Source: Polymorphobacter megasporae (lineage in GTDB: Bacteria > Pseudomonadota > Alphaproteobacteria > Sphingomonadales > Sphingomonadaceae). From it: a stretch of DNA of 64,000 nt. Below are positions 52,158 through 62,100 of the stretch, piece by piece. Where the stretch lies: assembly GCF_018982885.2 (NCBI RefSeq), contig NZ_CP081848.1, forward strand, positions 248,001 to 312,000, read 5' to 3'. Under the pieces are notes generated by a model that made no database searches, was not told where the DNA came from, and saw only the letters and a program-made list of their open reading frames with translations. Position 1 is the stretch's first letter, and every line of letters begins with the position of its first letter. Both the position numbers and the translations under genes were made by a program.

Positions 52158-52607
52158 TCAAAAAGTTATCGTGACCGTTATCACGTCGAGATAGGCGTCG
52201 ACAGGAACTGGCACGGTCCCGGCAGGGACGCGGCCATACACCGACAGGATAGTCGGTAATACGCCGGCGGTACCCGCGACCGTGTTCGATCCTATGGTGT
52301 TGCCCCACGGCGTCGCGCGGAGCGAGTCCGAGTATAGACTATAGGGTACGTAGGCAGCCGCCGTTGCCGACTTCATGCGCCGAGTCGCCGAGAAATTAGC
52401 CCCGTTGTCCAGTCCGACATTATAGCTGGTCCCGACCCCGCACGTCACGGTGATGGTCGCTGCGGCGTCGTTCGCGGCGTTGCCAATAAGGTTTAGCGTC
52501 CCGAAGATCATGGGCGTAGCTACAACCAGACATGCAGCCATAGCGGTGCCCGGCACGCCGCATATCCCGACGAGCGCGGCAATCATTATCGCCTTGCGAG
52601 GCTGCAC
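52158..52607 (-). CDS. Spore coat protein U (SCPU) domain pilin, no N-terminal extension
   Basis: A 149-residue subunit of an archaic (Csu/alternate) chaperone-usher pilus. Signal peptide MQPRKAIMIAALVGICGVPGTAMA, then the SCPU domain starts at once with ACLVVATPMIFGTLNLIG. It is roughly three-quarters identical to the subunit at 55734-56243 (YNVGLDNGAN, RRMKSATAA, LRATPWGNT, YGRVPAGT), ending VTVTITF. Unlike that subunit it has essentially no residues between signal cleavage and the first conserved Cys, so it lacks an obvious donor-strand extension. It is the last gene of the pilus operon, about 97 bp after the usher. Confidence 0.92.
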   Translation of the reverse strand: MQPRKAIMIAALVGICGVPGTAMAACLVVATPMIFGTLNLIGNAANDAAATITVTCGVGTSYNVGLDNGANFSATRRMKSATAAAYVPYSLYSDSLRATPWGNTIGSNTVAGTAGVLPTILSVYGRVPAGTVPVPVDAYLDVITVTITF

Positions 52608-52703
52608 CCATCTCTCCTGCGGATCACAGCGTAATATGCTAAAATAGCCCCCAACAATCTTGAACCATATTCAGCCGGGATATGCGGCGGACATAGATTG
52701 GAG

Positions 52704-55076
52704 TTACCGACATACCAATGGTCCAACGATGGTCGGAGGCGACTGCCCCGAGGTGAAAACCGCTGTGCACGATTTTCCGTCGAAAAATGCGACAGTAACG
52801 CGGTTGTCATCGGCGAGACCGGTGAGATACGCCTCTCCATCGTAGCCGATTGGTACCGATAGGCCGCTTGCATTCAGCGTGGCGCGGCTTCCCGGCGCCA
52901 CCGGCACGCCAAGCGCGTCCACCAGGCGGACGCGCGCCGCGCGAACGTGATGCGCGTCGAACCGAGCGATCACACCGATTCGGTCGGCCGGCCTGACGCT
53001 GATGGCATAGGCTGCGGGCAGCGCGTCATCGGCGAGGCTGAGCGGGTCGATCGCGATTTGATTGCTTTCGTATGCGCGAAGGTCCGGCACGAGCAGGCGG
53101 CCTTGGGCATTGGTCCGGCCGGCCGGACGTCTGTCGCGGGTTACCGCAACGTCGGGCAGACCGCTGTCGACGATGGCAAAACTATTGTCGAGGGTGTTCC
53201 CGACGAGCACCCCGCCGTCGGCAAACACGATCGAGCCACGGATTCCGGCCCGGCCGGCGACCTGATCCCGAACACTTTCGAGGCCCGCGTTAACTTCGCC
53301 CCAGCTCCCTTGGTACTGTGCCTGGGCGGAGATACTGGCTGCAGCGCCCGTATCTGCCTGCAGTCTGTAGCCAAAATCGCCGGGCTCGGTCACTGGATCG
53401 TAAAGTTGCACGCTGGCGTCCGTGCTATTGGCCTGGCTCGTTATCGACCCCGAAGCGCTCGTCCGCTTACCAAGGACCATGCTGACACCAAGGACAGCGA
53501 GCGTCGAACCGCGGCGGTCTAGATCACGCAGGCCATTGGCGAATACGTTGATGCCGTGGCCGACATTGGCGATGTAAGTCGCGGTAAGGAGCGTCGCGCG
53601 ATCGAAGCGCGTTGATATCGCTTGCGATCGTTGCTCGAACGCCAGCGCCTTGGGACCGAAGGGGGCCGACGTATCGCCCCGATTGACGCCAAAGCTCAGG
53701 CTCCCGAAACGCCCCAACTCGATGCCGATGAGTGCGTTGATGGTCGACCGGACTGGCGGATCACCGGCGCGTGCCGCGATGTCGCGGTAGCCGGCGGTCG
53801 CCTGGATTGCCGAAAGGTTGAAGCTGATCGGTCGGGCAATCAGTTCGTAGCCAATAGCAAGCTGCCCGCCCGACATGGCACCAGATCCGGTCGCTGCGCT
53901 GCTTACCGAAGCGTTGAGTGAGACCACTCCGAATCGGCCCAAGCCGAACAGCGCACCCCCCCCTCCCAGAGCAAGGTCGCTGGCGGCCTCCGCGTGTCCT
54001 TCGACGGTCAGCCGGTCGCTTACTCCGGCCCGGCAGGTCGCGGTGCCCGCCAGAAAGCGATAGTCGTTGCTTTCGACTGCGTAGTTCCGGCGTACGGCAC
54101 CCGCATCGAGCGTGCAGCTCTTGAGGCCCGGAGCGAGCAAGGTCCTGACGCCGTAGACGTTGAAGGTCGTCCGCGATTCTCGGCCTAAGGCGTCGCGAAG
54201 GACAACATCGACGGTTCCGTTGCCGTTGATGACCGGCGCGCCCGATATGGCAAAGTCGCCTGCCGCAACCCGCCCTTCACCGACTTTGCTGCTGTTGATC
54301 AGGATGTCGACCGTCGAGGGCACCGCGGCGCTGCCGCTCAACTGAGGCACGGGATAGGTAACGAGGTCCGGCCGAACCGAGAAGTCGGTGGTTACCTGGA
54401 AGCCCGCGAGGCGTACCGAACGACTGCTCTGCAGTCCGCCAGAGATCAGGTCGCCTACGTTGTAGCGCCGGAGCCGGGCGATGTCGGTCACGGTGTAGGT
54501 CGTGTCGAGCCTGATAACCGGCCCCTGCCCGAGAATCGGGCGGCTGTTGACCAGCGCACTCGTCGAAAGCGTGCCGAACTGCGAGAAGACGCGTCCCTCG
54601 AACAAGCCTTGAGCAGCAAGTCCGCCACGGTCTTGATCGAGTTCCAGATCGTAGTTGAGCAGCACGCCCGCGCTGCTCGGCGTCATCGGCAGGTTCGTCG
54701 CAGCCGGAGCCAATGCAATACGGTTGCGTGTCTTGTCGTGATTCGCGAAATCAAGCCGCAGGGTCTGATGCGGTACATCGACCGCCACCGACAGACCGGG
54801 CAACGAATCGAGCGGCACATCGTCGTCCGGTCCATCGGGAACCGGAACACCGAGGCCGGCCAGTTCATGGCGTTTCATGGCAATGCGGTTGTCAGCAAGC
54901 CGGATGACGGTGGCATCCTCACGCTGCTCGACGCCGTTAATGACAAGAAGAAACACTTGCGGCATCGAGACGGCCCCAGCCCCGCCGGCCACGCCGAGGT
55001 GCAGCAAGCCAAATGCAGCAAGCCTAGCGCACCGATTCAAGCGCAATCTGCGCAGAGAAAGCGGCAACGCCGTCAC
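52704..55076 (-). CDS. Fimbrial outer-membrane usher protein (archaic CsuD-like)
   Basis: About 790 residues, a 24-stranded-barrel-type usher that exports and assembles pilus subunits. A signal-like N-terminus (RLNRCARLAAFGLLHLGVAGGAGA) is followed by the N-terminal domain (VFLLVINGVE), the barrel with LLNYDLELDQDRGG, the plug-type segment VDILINSSKVGEGRVAAGDFAISG, and the C-terminal domains ending TIVGPLVCR with a paired Cys (GKSCTAVF). The beginning overlaps the chaperone gene by about 50 bases. The true start is uncertain (TTG 55082, GTG 55076, later alternatives). Second-last gene of the pilus operon. Confidence 0.93.
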   Translation of the reverse strand: MTALPLSLRRLRLNRCARLAAFGLLHLGVAGGAGAVSMPQVFLLVINGVEQREDATVIRLADNRIAMKRHELAGLGVPVPDGPDDDVPLDSLPGLSVAVDVPHQTLRLDFANHDKTRNRIALAPAATNLPMTPSSAGVLLNYDLELDQDRGGLAAQGLFEGRVFSQFGTLSTSALVNSRPILGQGPVIRLDTTYTVTDIARLRRYNVGDLISGGLQSSRSVRLAGFQVTTDFSVRPDLVTYPVPQLSGSAAVPSTVDILINSSKVGEGRVAAGDFAISGAPVINGNGTVDVVLRDALGRESRTTFNVYGVRTLLAPGLKSCTLDAGAVRRNYAVESNDYRFLAGTATCRAGVSDRLTVEGHAEAASDLALGGGGALFGLGRFGVVSLNASVSSAATGSGAMSGGQLAIGYELIARPISFNLSAIQATAGYRDIAARAGDPPVRSTINALIGIELGRFGSLSFGVNRGDTSAPFGPKALAFEQRSQAISTRFDRATLLTATYIANVGHGINVFANGLRDLDRRGSTLAVLGVSMVLGKRTSASGSITSQANSTDASVQLYDPVTEPGDFGYRLQADTGAAASISAQAQYQGSWGEVNAGLESVRDQVAGRAGIRGSIVFADGGVLVGNTLDNSFAIVDSGLPDVAVTRDRRPAGRTNAQGRLLVPDLRAYESNQIAIDPLSLADDALPAAYAISVRPADRIGVIARFDAHHVRAARVRLVDALGVPVAPGSRATLNASGLSVPIGYDGEAYLTGLADDNRVTVAFFDGKSCTAVFTSGQSPPTIVGPLVCR

Positions 55077-55722
55077 GACCAACGACAGTCAGTCCCGGCA
55101 CCGGAGCAATCGCAAGATCCCACCGCCGAGACGTTCCGGGCAATAGGTACGGCCTTCCGTCGAGCGAAAGCGGTACAGCCGCGCCATTAGGCTCTTTCAC
55201 AGAAAGCTCATCGAGCCGCGCATGACGACGGCCATAATTCGTTCCCTCGAGCTTACCGCCGATTATTCGCCAGCGAATGTCGCCGGCGGCAACTTTTGTT
55301 GAATATGCAAACACCGGCACGGACATTCGCAACCTGATCTGAAGGCCGCTGCCCGCCGAAGGCTGCGGCAGCTGATCGACGATAAGACGCCAGCAACTCT
55401 CGCTCGTCCGCAGACCGGTCGGAGCCAGGACTCGGATCGTTTGGGTCGTGTTGGCAGCAATCTCGACGATCGATGGGCTGACCCGTAATGTCGCGCTATC
55501 GATCAACTCGTCTCGGCCATCGACCTGCTGCCAATCGTAGGGCCGAACCTGAATATCCACCGGCAATGCCGATGTATTCGTGATCTCAAGTGCCGCGCTA
55601 CGTTTGTCCGGCAACATCGCCACTGTCACAGGGGATACCTGCAGCGATTGCGCATTTGCCTCTCCAGTGAATTTCGACACCGAGAGGGTGACTATCGCTA
55701 ACAGATAAACTCGACGATACAC
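55024..55722 (-). CDS. Periplasmic pilus chaperone (archaic CsuC-like)
   Basis: About 232 residues. Signal peptide YRRVYLLAIVTLSVSKFTGEANA, then an immunoglobulin-like domain LQVSPVTVAMLPDKRSAALEITNTS, the subunit-binding strand SPSIVEIAANTTQTIRV (conserved hydrophobic strand), SCWRLIVDQLP, and the second domain LRMSVPVFAYST. It escorts SCPU subunits to the usher. The GTG at 55722 lies 12 bases after the SCPU stop; TTG 55737 overlapping the stop (TTGA) is an alternative. The 3' end overlaps the usher start. Confidence 0.9.
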   Translation of the reverse strand: MYRRVYLLAIVTLSVSKFTGEANAQSLQVSPVTVAMLPDKRSAALEITNTSALPVDIQVRPYDWQQVDGRDELIDSATLRVSPSIVEIAANTTQTIRVLAPTGLRTSESCWRLIVDQLPQPSAGSGLQIRLRMSVPVFAYSTKVAAGDIRWRIIGGKLEGTNYGRRHARLDELSVKEPNGAAVPLSLDGRPYLLPGTSRRWDLAIAPVPGLTVVGRDGVAAFSAQIALESVR

Positions 55723-55733
55723 TTTTACTTCAA

Positions 55734-56243
55734 TCAATAGGTTATAGTAACCGTTACCAAGTCGAGATATGTGTCGGTGGGTACCGGCGTCGTCCCGCCG
55801 GGCACCCGCCCATAGACCGTCAACACGGTCGGAGTTACCGCTGCTGTCCCGCTTACCGTGTTGGTTCCGACGGTATTGCCCCACGGCGTTGCCCGCAGCG
55901 TATCAGAATACAAGTTATACGGGACATACACAGCAGCCGTTGCCGACTTCATCCGCCTCGTTGTTCCAAAATTGGCACCGTTATCCAAGCCAACATTGTA
56001 AGCGGTGCCAGGTGTACAAGTCACCGTTACTAATGAGGTATTATCGTTCGGTGAAGCTCCAATCAAATTGATTGTACCGAACACCAGCGGCGTTGCGGCG
56101 ACGATGCATGCGGCGACCGTAACGGATGATACAGCCATGGTCGTAGTGGCCGTTGCGGCCATGCTTGCGGTCGGCAAATTCGCCATGCCGATCATGGCGG
56201 CGATAAAGGCAATCTGAACGCTCACTAACTTACGCAAAGCCAT
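55734..56243 (-). CDS. Spore coat protein U (SCPU) domain pilin with N-terminal extension
   Basis: A 169-residue subunit, first gene of the archaic chaperone-usher pilus operon. The signal peptide runs to about residue 28 (TASMA), then a hydrophobic-alternating segment TATTTMAVSSVTVA lies before ACIVAATPLVFGTINLIG, which starts the SCPU domain; this is the right place and pattern for a donor-strand extension. The rest matches the second SCPU subunit closely and ends VTVTITY. RBS AGAGG before ATG 56243. It is probably the major shaft subunit by analogy with CsuA/B. Confidence 0.93.
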   Translation of the reverse strand: MALRKLVSVQIAFIAAMIGMANLPTASMAATATTTMAVSSVTVAACIVAATPLVFGTINLIGASPNDNTSLVTVTCTPGTAYNVGLDNGANFGTTRRMKSATAAVYVPYNLYSDTLRATPWGNTVGTNTVSGTAAVTPTVLTVYGRVPGGTTPVPTDTYLDLVTVTITY

Positions 56244-56929
56244 TACACCTCTCCATACGACTACTGCGGTGCCTCTATCGAATATCTGATAATAGACTCT
56301 TAAAAGTTACACAAATCGTGGTAACTGTTGTTTATGGTCCAATCTAGTTTTTCTCGACCAGAAAATCGCCGACACATATTGGGGATATGTAGCAGTTTCA
56401 ACTCATTATCCGCTTAATCGCGTCTGCTGCACGCCATCTCCAATAACACCCTGACAGGCACGTCCTCTACTTATGGTCAGGTCAAATTGCGCATCCGGCA
56501 ACTCTGCAACGACCTGACACGACTCGACTCGTGATCAGTGTACTTTGTTATGCTAGATGACCTGTGCGCAAACGATTGCGTGGACTTTCACTCTAAACAA
56601 TAGTCTCGGCTACCTTTTGTGGTTTGGCTAGTTCCTCCAATCTCGAAGTATTAATGGACATGCCACGACTCTGGTTTTCTGCGATCTGACTTAAGGATAG
56701 TATCGGCAATTTTGCGTCCTTCCTAAGTTATAAGAATCAAATGGCTTTTTTGCTTTAGCTAGCTGGCGTCCGTCGTTCAAATTCATCGCACGACGAGTCA
56801 ATCGTTCTTAATTGCAAAATTGTTCGTAGTCGGTTGACGATTCCTGTTTTAGGCTACTCGAGCTTGGAAAGCGTCCGGCGACAAAAATGTAGATGTTGCG
56901 TTGCGTAAGATTAACCCTAAGGACTTGCA
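56244..56929. other. AT-rich 686-base divergent intergenic region, pilus / trimeric adhesin
   Basis: Much more AT-rich than the flanking genes, with no supportable reading frame. It must hold the divergent promoters for the pilus operon (minus) and the trimeric adhesin (plus). Visible: an inverted repeat GTTAC-N10-GTAAC at 56306-56325 near the pilus side; T-rich runs around 56600-56760; and a strong TAAGGA ribosome site just before the adhesin ATG at 56930. A horizontally acquired regulatory stretch or a phase/regulator-bound region is possible. Confidence 0.6.
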
Positions 56930-59197
56930 ATGATCATATCGCGTTTATCAGTTGTCAAGTTGACTCGCTCGCGGAAAAAAAACGCAAGATTTCTATTTAG
57001 TCTGTCTTGTGTAGCAACATCTATATTGGTAGCGCAGCCGACAAGGGCAGCATTGCCGCTCGTGAATGCCTGCCTTGGCGCTAGCCTGCAGCCGTCACAA
57101 CTGGATCAGATACTGACTCCTCTTGTCACCGGCATCTATGCCCCGCTCACCGGCATTGCCCTCATCGGGCCGACCTTGAATGGCTTGATCCCCAATATCA
57201 TCAGCACCGCAACGACTGGCGTGACGGCGGGCGCTGCAATCACTTTGGGTGTTCCGCTCGTTGGCGGCGGCACGCTTGCAGGGACGCAGTGCAGCCAGCA
57301 GGCTGGCGGCTTCTCGATTGCGACGCCGAAGGGGATTACCATCGGCGGCAACAGCATCGACGGCCTTGGCGCCGACGGACTGTCGGCCAATGCCGGCGAG
57401 ATCGGCTCGATAGCACTTGGCAATACCGCGTCGACGGCCGCTCTCGCGACCAACTCGATTGCTCTCGGTACAGGTGCCAACATCGTCGGAGCGTCGCCGA
57501 ATGCGATCGCGCTCGGCACAGGGGCGTCGGCACAGGCCGCGCTGGCCACGGCGATCGGCTCGGGCTCACAGGCCGCGGGCGTCGGTACGATCGCTCTGGG
57601 CTCGGCCGCTGCGGCGAATGCTAATCAGCAGATCGCCATCGGACAGGTCGCCGGCCTCGGCTCCGGAGCAGGCGCGACCGGTGCTATTTCATTAGGCTAT
57701 GCAGCCGGGACGAACGTCACGGGGGCGCAAAATATCGGCATCGGCTCCGGTGCCGGGGTCAACAACGGTGCTGGCACAGGCGTCACCGGTACTCGCAACG
57801 TTGCCATCGGGACGACCGACGGCGTTGTGAACGCTGCCGGCACCAACGTCAGCGGTAACGACAACGTCGCGATCGGTACAGGTGCTGGCCTTGGCGTCAC
57901 AAATGCCAGCACCGTGGCCATAGGCAGAAATGCTCTGGGCAGCGCGACCGGATCGGTTGCGGTGGGTGCAGGTGCCACGACGACCGTCGCCAACTCGGTC
58001 GCCCTGGGCGCTGGCTCGACGATCATTGCCGCTCCGACCGGGGCCGCGTTCAACGTAGCGACAGTCGCACCGGCCAGCCAGGTCGAAGTCGGCGGCCGCC
58101 GCGTTACTGGGGTGTCGGGCGGTTCGGCGCCGACCGATGCGGTCAACGTCGCCCAGCTTACTGGTACGGCGAACAATCTGGCGACGACGCTCGGCGGCAG
58201 CTTCAACGCCGCCGGCACCTATACGGCGCCGACCTACGCCACCGCCGCGGGCACGACGGCGACGACGGTGCAGGGCGCGCTGACCAACCAGACCGCCGCG
58301 ATGACCCAATTGGGCAATGCGGCTGCAGCCAATGTCGGGGCCGGTGCCCTATACGCCCGGAACGGGCACGCTGTCGGCGCCAAGCTATACCGTGGCCAAT
58401 GTCGGCGCGACCGGCGCCGTTGGCGCGCCGGGGGTGGCGACCAACACCGGCGCAGCGGTCGCCGGGCTCAGCACCGACGTCACCAACCTGGCCAACGCCC
58501 TGAACACCGGCACCGCCGGTCTCGTCCAGCAGGCCGTCGCCGGAGCGCCGCTGACCGTCGGGGCAGCAACCAACGGCACCAGTGTCAATTTCACCGGAAC
58601 GGCAGGCACGCGGACTCTGAGCGGCGTCACCGCCGGAGTCGCGCCGACCGATGCAGTCAACGCCGGACAGCTGGCGGGACCGACGGCAACCGTCGGCGGC
58701 AGCTTCAATGGAGCTGGCGTCTACACGCCACCGACCTACACGACCGCTGCGGGCACGACGGCGACGACGGTCCAGGGCGCGCTGACCAACCAGACGGCGG
58801 CGACAACCCAGCTCGGCAACGCCGCGGCGGCAAGCCTGGGCGGAGGGGCGACCTATACGCCCGGGACCGGCACCCTTTCGGCTCCGGCCTATGCAGTCGC
58901 GAATATCAGTGCAACCGGGGCCGTTGGCGCACCAGGCTTGGCGACAAACACCGGAGCGGCGGTCGCGGGCCTCAACACCGATGTGACCAATCTGGCCAAC
59001 GGCCTGACGAGCGGCACGGTCGGCCTTGTCCAGCAGGCAGTCGCCGGCGCGCCGCTGACTGTCGGTGCTGGGACCGATGGGACCAGCGTCAACTTCACCG
59101 GTACAGCCGGCGCCCGGCGGCTGGCGGGTATCAGCGCGGGCGTCGCGCTGACCGACGCGGCGAATGTCGGGCAGGTTGCCGCGGCAACCGCCAATGA
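56930..59197 (+). CDS. Trimeric autotransporter adhesin, N-terminal part, frameshifted
   Basis: The start of a YadA-type trimeric adhesin. It has an extended signal peptide (MIISRLSVVKLTRSRKKNARFLFSLSCV..TRA) and a globular head made of the collagen-like left-handed beta-roll repeats with AIALGTGA, ATAIGSGSQ, TIALGSAA, VAIGTTDG and SVALGAGS motifs (about residues 150-360), then a neck/stalk motif APTDAVNVAQL. Reading stays sensible to about 58348 (residue 473, ending NAAAANVGAGA); after that the frame is wrong and the remaining about 280 codons are shadow sequence. The gene continues in the frame of the entry beginning 58317. Treat both as one damaged gene of about 2267 residues. Confidence 0.85.
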   Translation: MIISRLSVVKLTRSRKKNARFLFSLSCVATSILVAQPTRAALPLVNACLGASLQPSQLDQILTPLVTGIYAPLTGIALIGPTLNGLIPNIISTATTGVTAGAAITLGVPLVGGGTLAGTQCSQQAGGFSIATPKGITIGGNSIDGLGADGLSANAGEIGSIALGNTASTAALATNSIALGTGANIVGASPNAIALGTGASAQAALATAIGSGSQAAGVGTIALGSAAAANANQQIAIGQVAGLGSGAGATGAISLGYAAGTNVTGAQNIGIGSGAGVNNGAGTGVTGTRNVAIGTTDGVVNAAGTNVSGNDNVAIGTGAGLGVTNASTVAIGRNALGSATGSVAVGAGATTTVANSVALGAGSTIIAAPTGAAFNVATVAPASQVEVGGRRVTGVSGGSAPTDAVNVAQLTGTANNLATTLGGSFNAAGTYTAPTYATAAGTTATTVQGALTNQTAAMTQLGNAAAANVGAGALYARNGHAVGAKLYRGQCRRDRRRWRAGGGDQHRRSGRRAQHRRHQPGQRPEHRHRRSRPAGRRRSAADRRGSNQRHQCQFHRNGRHADSERRHRRSRADRCSQRRTAGGTDGNRRRQLQWSWRLHATDLHDRCGHDGDDGPGRADQPDGGDNPARQRRGGKPGRRGDLYARDRHPFGSGLCSREYQCNRGRWRTRLGDKHRSGGRGPQHRCDQSGQRPDERHGRPCPAGSRRRAADCRCWDRWDQRQLHRYSRRPAAGGYQRGRRADRRGECRAGCRGNRQ

Positions 59198-62100
59198 CGT
59201 GCAATACGACAATGTCGCGGGCGTCCGGCTTAACAGCGTCACCCTTGCCGGTGGCGCCCTCGGGCCCGTGACAGTGACCAATGTGGCGGCTGGCAGCCTG
59301 CTGCCCGGGTCGACCGATGCGGTCAACGGCACCCAACTGGGGGCGACCAATGCTAATGTGACGACCAACACGACGGCAATCACCAACCTGAACAACGGCA
59401 CCGCGGGTCTGCTCCAGCAGGTTGGCGGCAGCCCGGGCATCGGCGGCCTGACCGTCGGCGCTGGCACTGCCGGTACCAACGTCAACTTCGCCGGCACCGC
59501 AGGCACGCGAACCTTGAGCGGTGTAACTGCAGGCGTCGCTGCCACCGACGCGGCCAACGTCGGCCAGGTGACCGCAGCGGTCGGAGCGGCCACCGCCAAC
59601 GGCGTCGATTACGACACCGTTGCCGGCGTCCGCACGAATAGCGTGACGCTCGCCGGGGGCCTTCCCGGCCCGGTGACGGTGACGAATGTCGCGGCAGGCA
59701 GCCTGACGCCGTTGTCGACCGACGCGGTCAACGGGAGCCAGCTCGCCGCGACGAACACCAACGTCACCAACAACTCGACGGCGATCACCAACCTCAACAA
59801 CGGCACCGCCGGCCTCGTCCAGCAAGCGTTGGCGGGTGCTCCGCTCACCGTTGGCGCAGCCACCGACGGAACATCGGTCAGCTTTGCCGGCACGGCCGGC
59901 ACGCGGCGGCTGAGCGGTGTTAGCGCCGGCGTCGCTGCGACCGATGCCGCCAACTTTGGGCAGCTGGCAGCACTCGCCAGCACAACCGCCACGGCAACCG
60001 CGAACAGCGTCGATTACGACACGATCGCCGGCGTTCGCACCAACAGTGTGACTCTGGCCGGGGGCGTGCCCGGCCCTGTCACGGTGACCAATGTCGCCGC
60101 AGGCAGCCTGACGCCCTTGTCGACTGATGCGGTCAACGGAAGCCAGCTCGCCGCCACGAACACGAATGTCACGAACAACTCGACGGCGATCACCAACCTG
60201 AACAACGGGACCGCTGGTCTGCTCCAACAGGTCGGCGGCAGTCCGGGTATCGGCGGCCTGACCGTCGGCGCGGGAACCGCGGGTAGCAGCGTCAACTTCT
60301 CGGGCACCGCAGGCACACGAACACTGAGTGGCGTGACCGCGGGCGTCGCCGCCACCGACGCGGCGAACGTCGGCCAAGTGAGCGCAGCGGTCGGAGCGGC
60401 CACTGCCAACGGCGTTAATTACGACACGCTTGCCGGGGTGCGCACGAATAGCGTGACGCTGGCCGGAGGCCTCCCCGGGCCGGTCACGGTGACCAACGTC
60501 GCCGCGGGCAGCCTGACCCCACTGTCGACCGATGCGGTCAACGGAAGCCAGCTCGCCGCCACGAACACCAATGTGACCAACAACACGACGGCGATCGTCA
60601 ACCTGAACAACGGCACTGCGGGTCTCGTCCAGCAGGCGGTTGCGGGTGCGCCGATTACTGTCGGTGCGGCGACCGACGGAACGTCCGTAAGTTTTGCGGG
60701 CACGGCCGGCCTTCGGCGGCTGACCGGAATAGCCGCGGGCATTGCTCCGACCGACGCGGCGAGCGTCGGCCAATTGGCGAGCGTCAGCACGCTTGCGTCT
60801 GGCGCGGTGCAATACGACGTCAACGGGCTCGGCGCGCGGTTGAACAGCGTAACACTGGCCGGGGGCGCCCCCGGTCCCGTCACGGTAACGAACGTCGCTC
60901 CGGGCGCGCTTAACGCTGTATCGACCGATGCGGTCAACGGCGCACAACTGTTCGCTACCAACGCCCAGGTGACCACGAATACCGGCAACATCACGAACCT
61001 GACCAATGGCACAGCCGGTCTGGTACAGCAGGTTGGCGGCTCACCGGGAGTCGGTCAGCTGACCGTCGGCGCTGCGACCGGCGGCACCAGCATCAGCGTT
61101 GCTGGTACCGCCGGCACACGCACCATTTCCGGTGTTACGAACGGAGTCGCGCCGAACGACGCGGTCAATGCCGGGCAGCTTGCCGCGACAAATACTGCGG
61201 TCGCCGGCAACACGACCAGCATCAACGCGCTGAACACCAACGTCGGTGCCCTGCAAACCGATGCCCTGCTCTACGACAGCGGGCTGGGAGCGTATAGCGC
61301 ATCACACGGCGGCACTCCGCAGCGGATCACCAATCTGCAGGCAGGACTGATCGGTTCGACCAGCAGCGATGCGGTCAACGGCGCGCAATTGTTCGGCCTC
61401 GGCAGCACCGCAGCGGCGGCGCTCGGTGGCAGTTCGTCGTACAATCCCCTGACCAATCAGATAAACGCAGGCATCGTCTTCCGCGGTAATACCTACACCA
61501 GCGTTCAGGGTGCGGTGACGGCGATCGATAGCGCGTCCGCCACGGTCCCCAGCCGGTATTTCCATGCGACGTCCGCTGCTGCCGACTCGCAGGCCTTAGG
61601 AACGGACTCGACCGCAATCGGGCCGAGCGCGGTTGCCAATGCCGATGGCACCCTCGCTGCCGGCCGCAACGCCAAGGCGATGACGGCGGGCGCGGTGGCG
61701 ATCGGCGATGGATCGACCGCAATGGCCGGGAAATCGGTTTCGATCGGGTCTCTCAATACTGCGGCGGGCGACGGCGCGGTTGCAATCGGCGATCCGAACG
61801 TTGCGACCGGCGACGGTGCAGTCGCGCTGGGCAAGGACAACCAGGCCACCGGCTTGGGTGCGGTCGCGCTTGGCAACACGAACCTTGCCACCGGGGTCGG
61901 CTCGGTCGCGATCGGCCAGACCAACCAGGCGACAGGCGATGGCTCGATCGCAATTGGCACGAGCAACGTCGTCAACGGCGTCGGCGCGCTCGCCTTCGGA
62001 AATCGTAACCAGGTAACCGGTGACGGTTCGCTTGCCTTCGGTTCGGACATCGTGACCGGCGGTGCCAATACACTGGCGGTCGGTAACAACACCACGACGA

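Noticed and set aside
58340-58356. Programmed ribosomal frameshift in the adhesin
   Set aside because: No slippery heptamer or following stable structure could be recognised; mutation or assembly error is simpler.
58203-60947. Minus-strand 914-codon open frame opposite the trimeric adhesin
   Set aside because: It mirrors the repeats of the adhesin stalk and has no independent motif or start.
59391-61001. Repeat array considered as CRISPR
   Set aside because: Repeats are 405 bases, in frame and coding; no short direct repeats with unique spacers.
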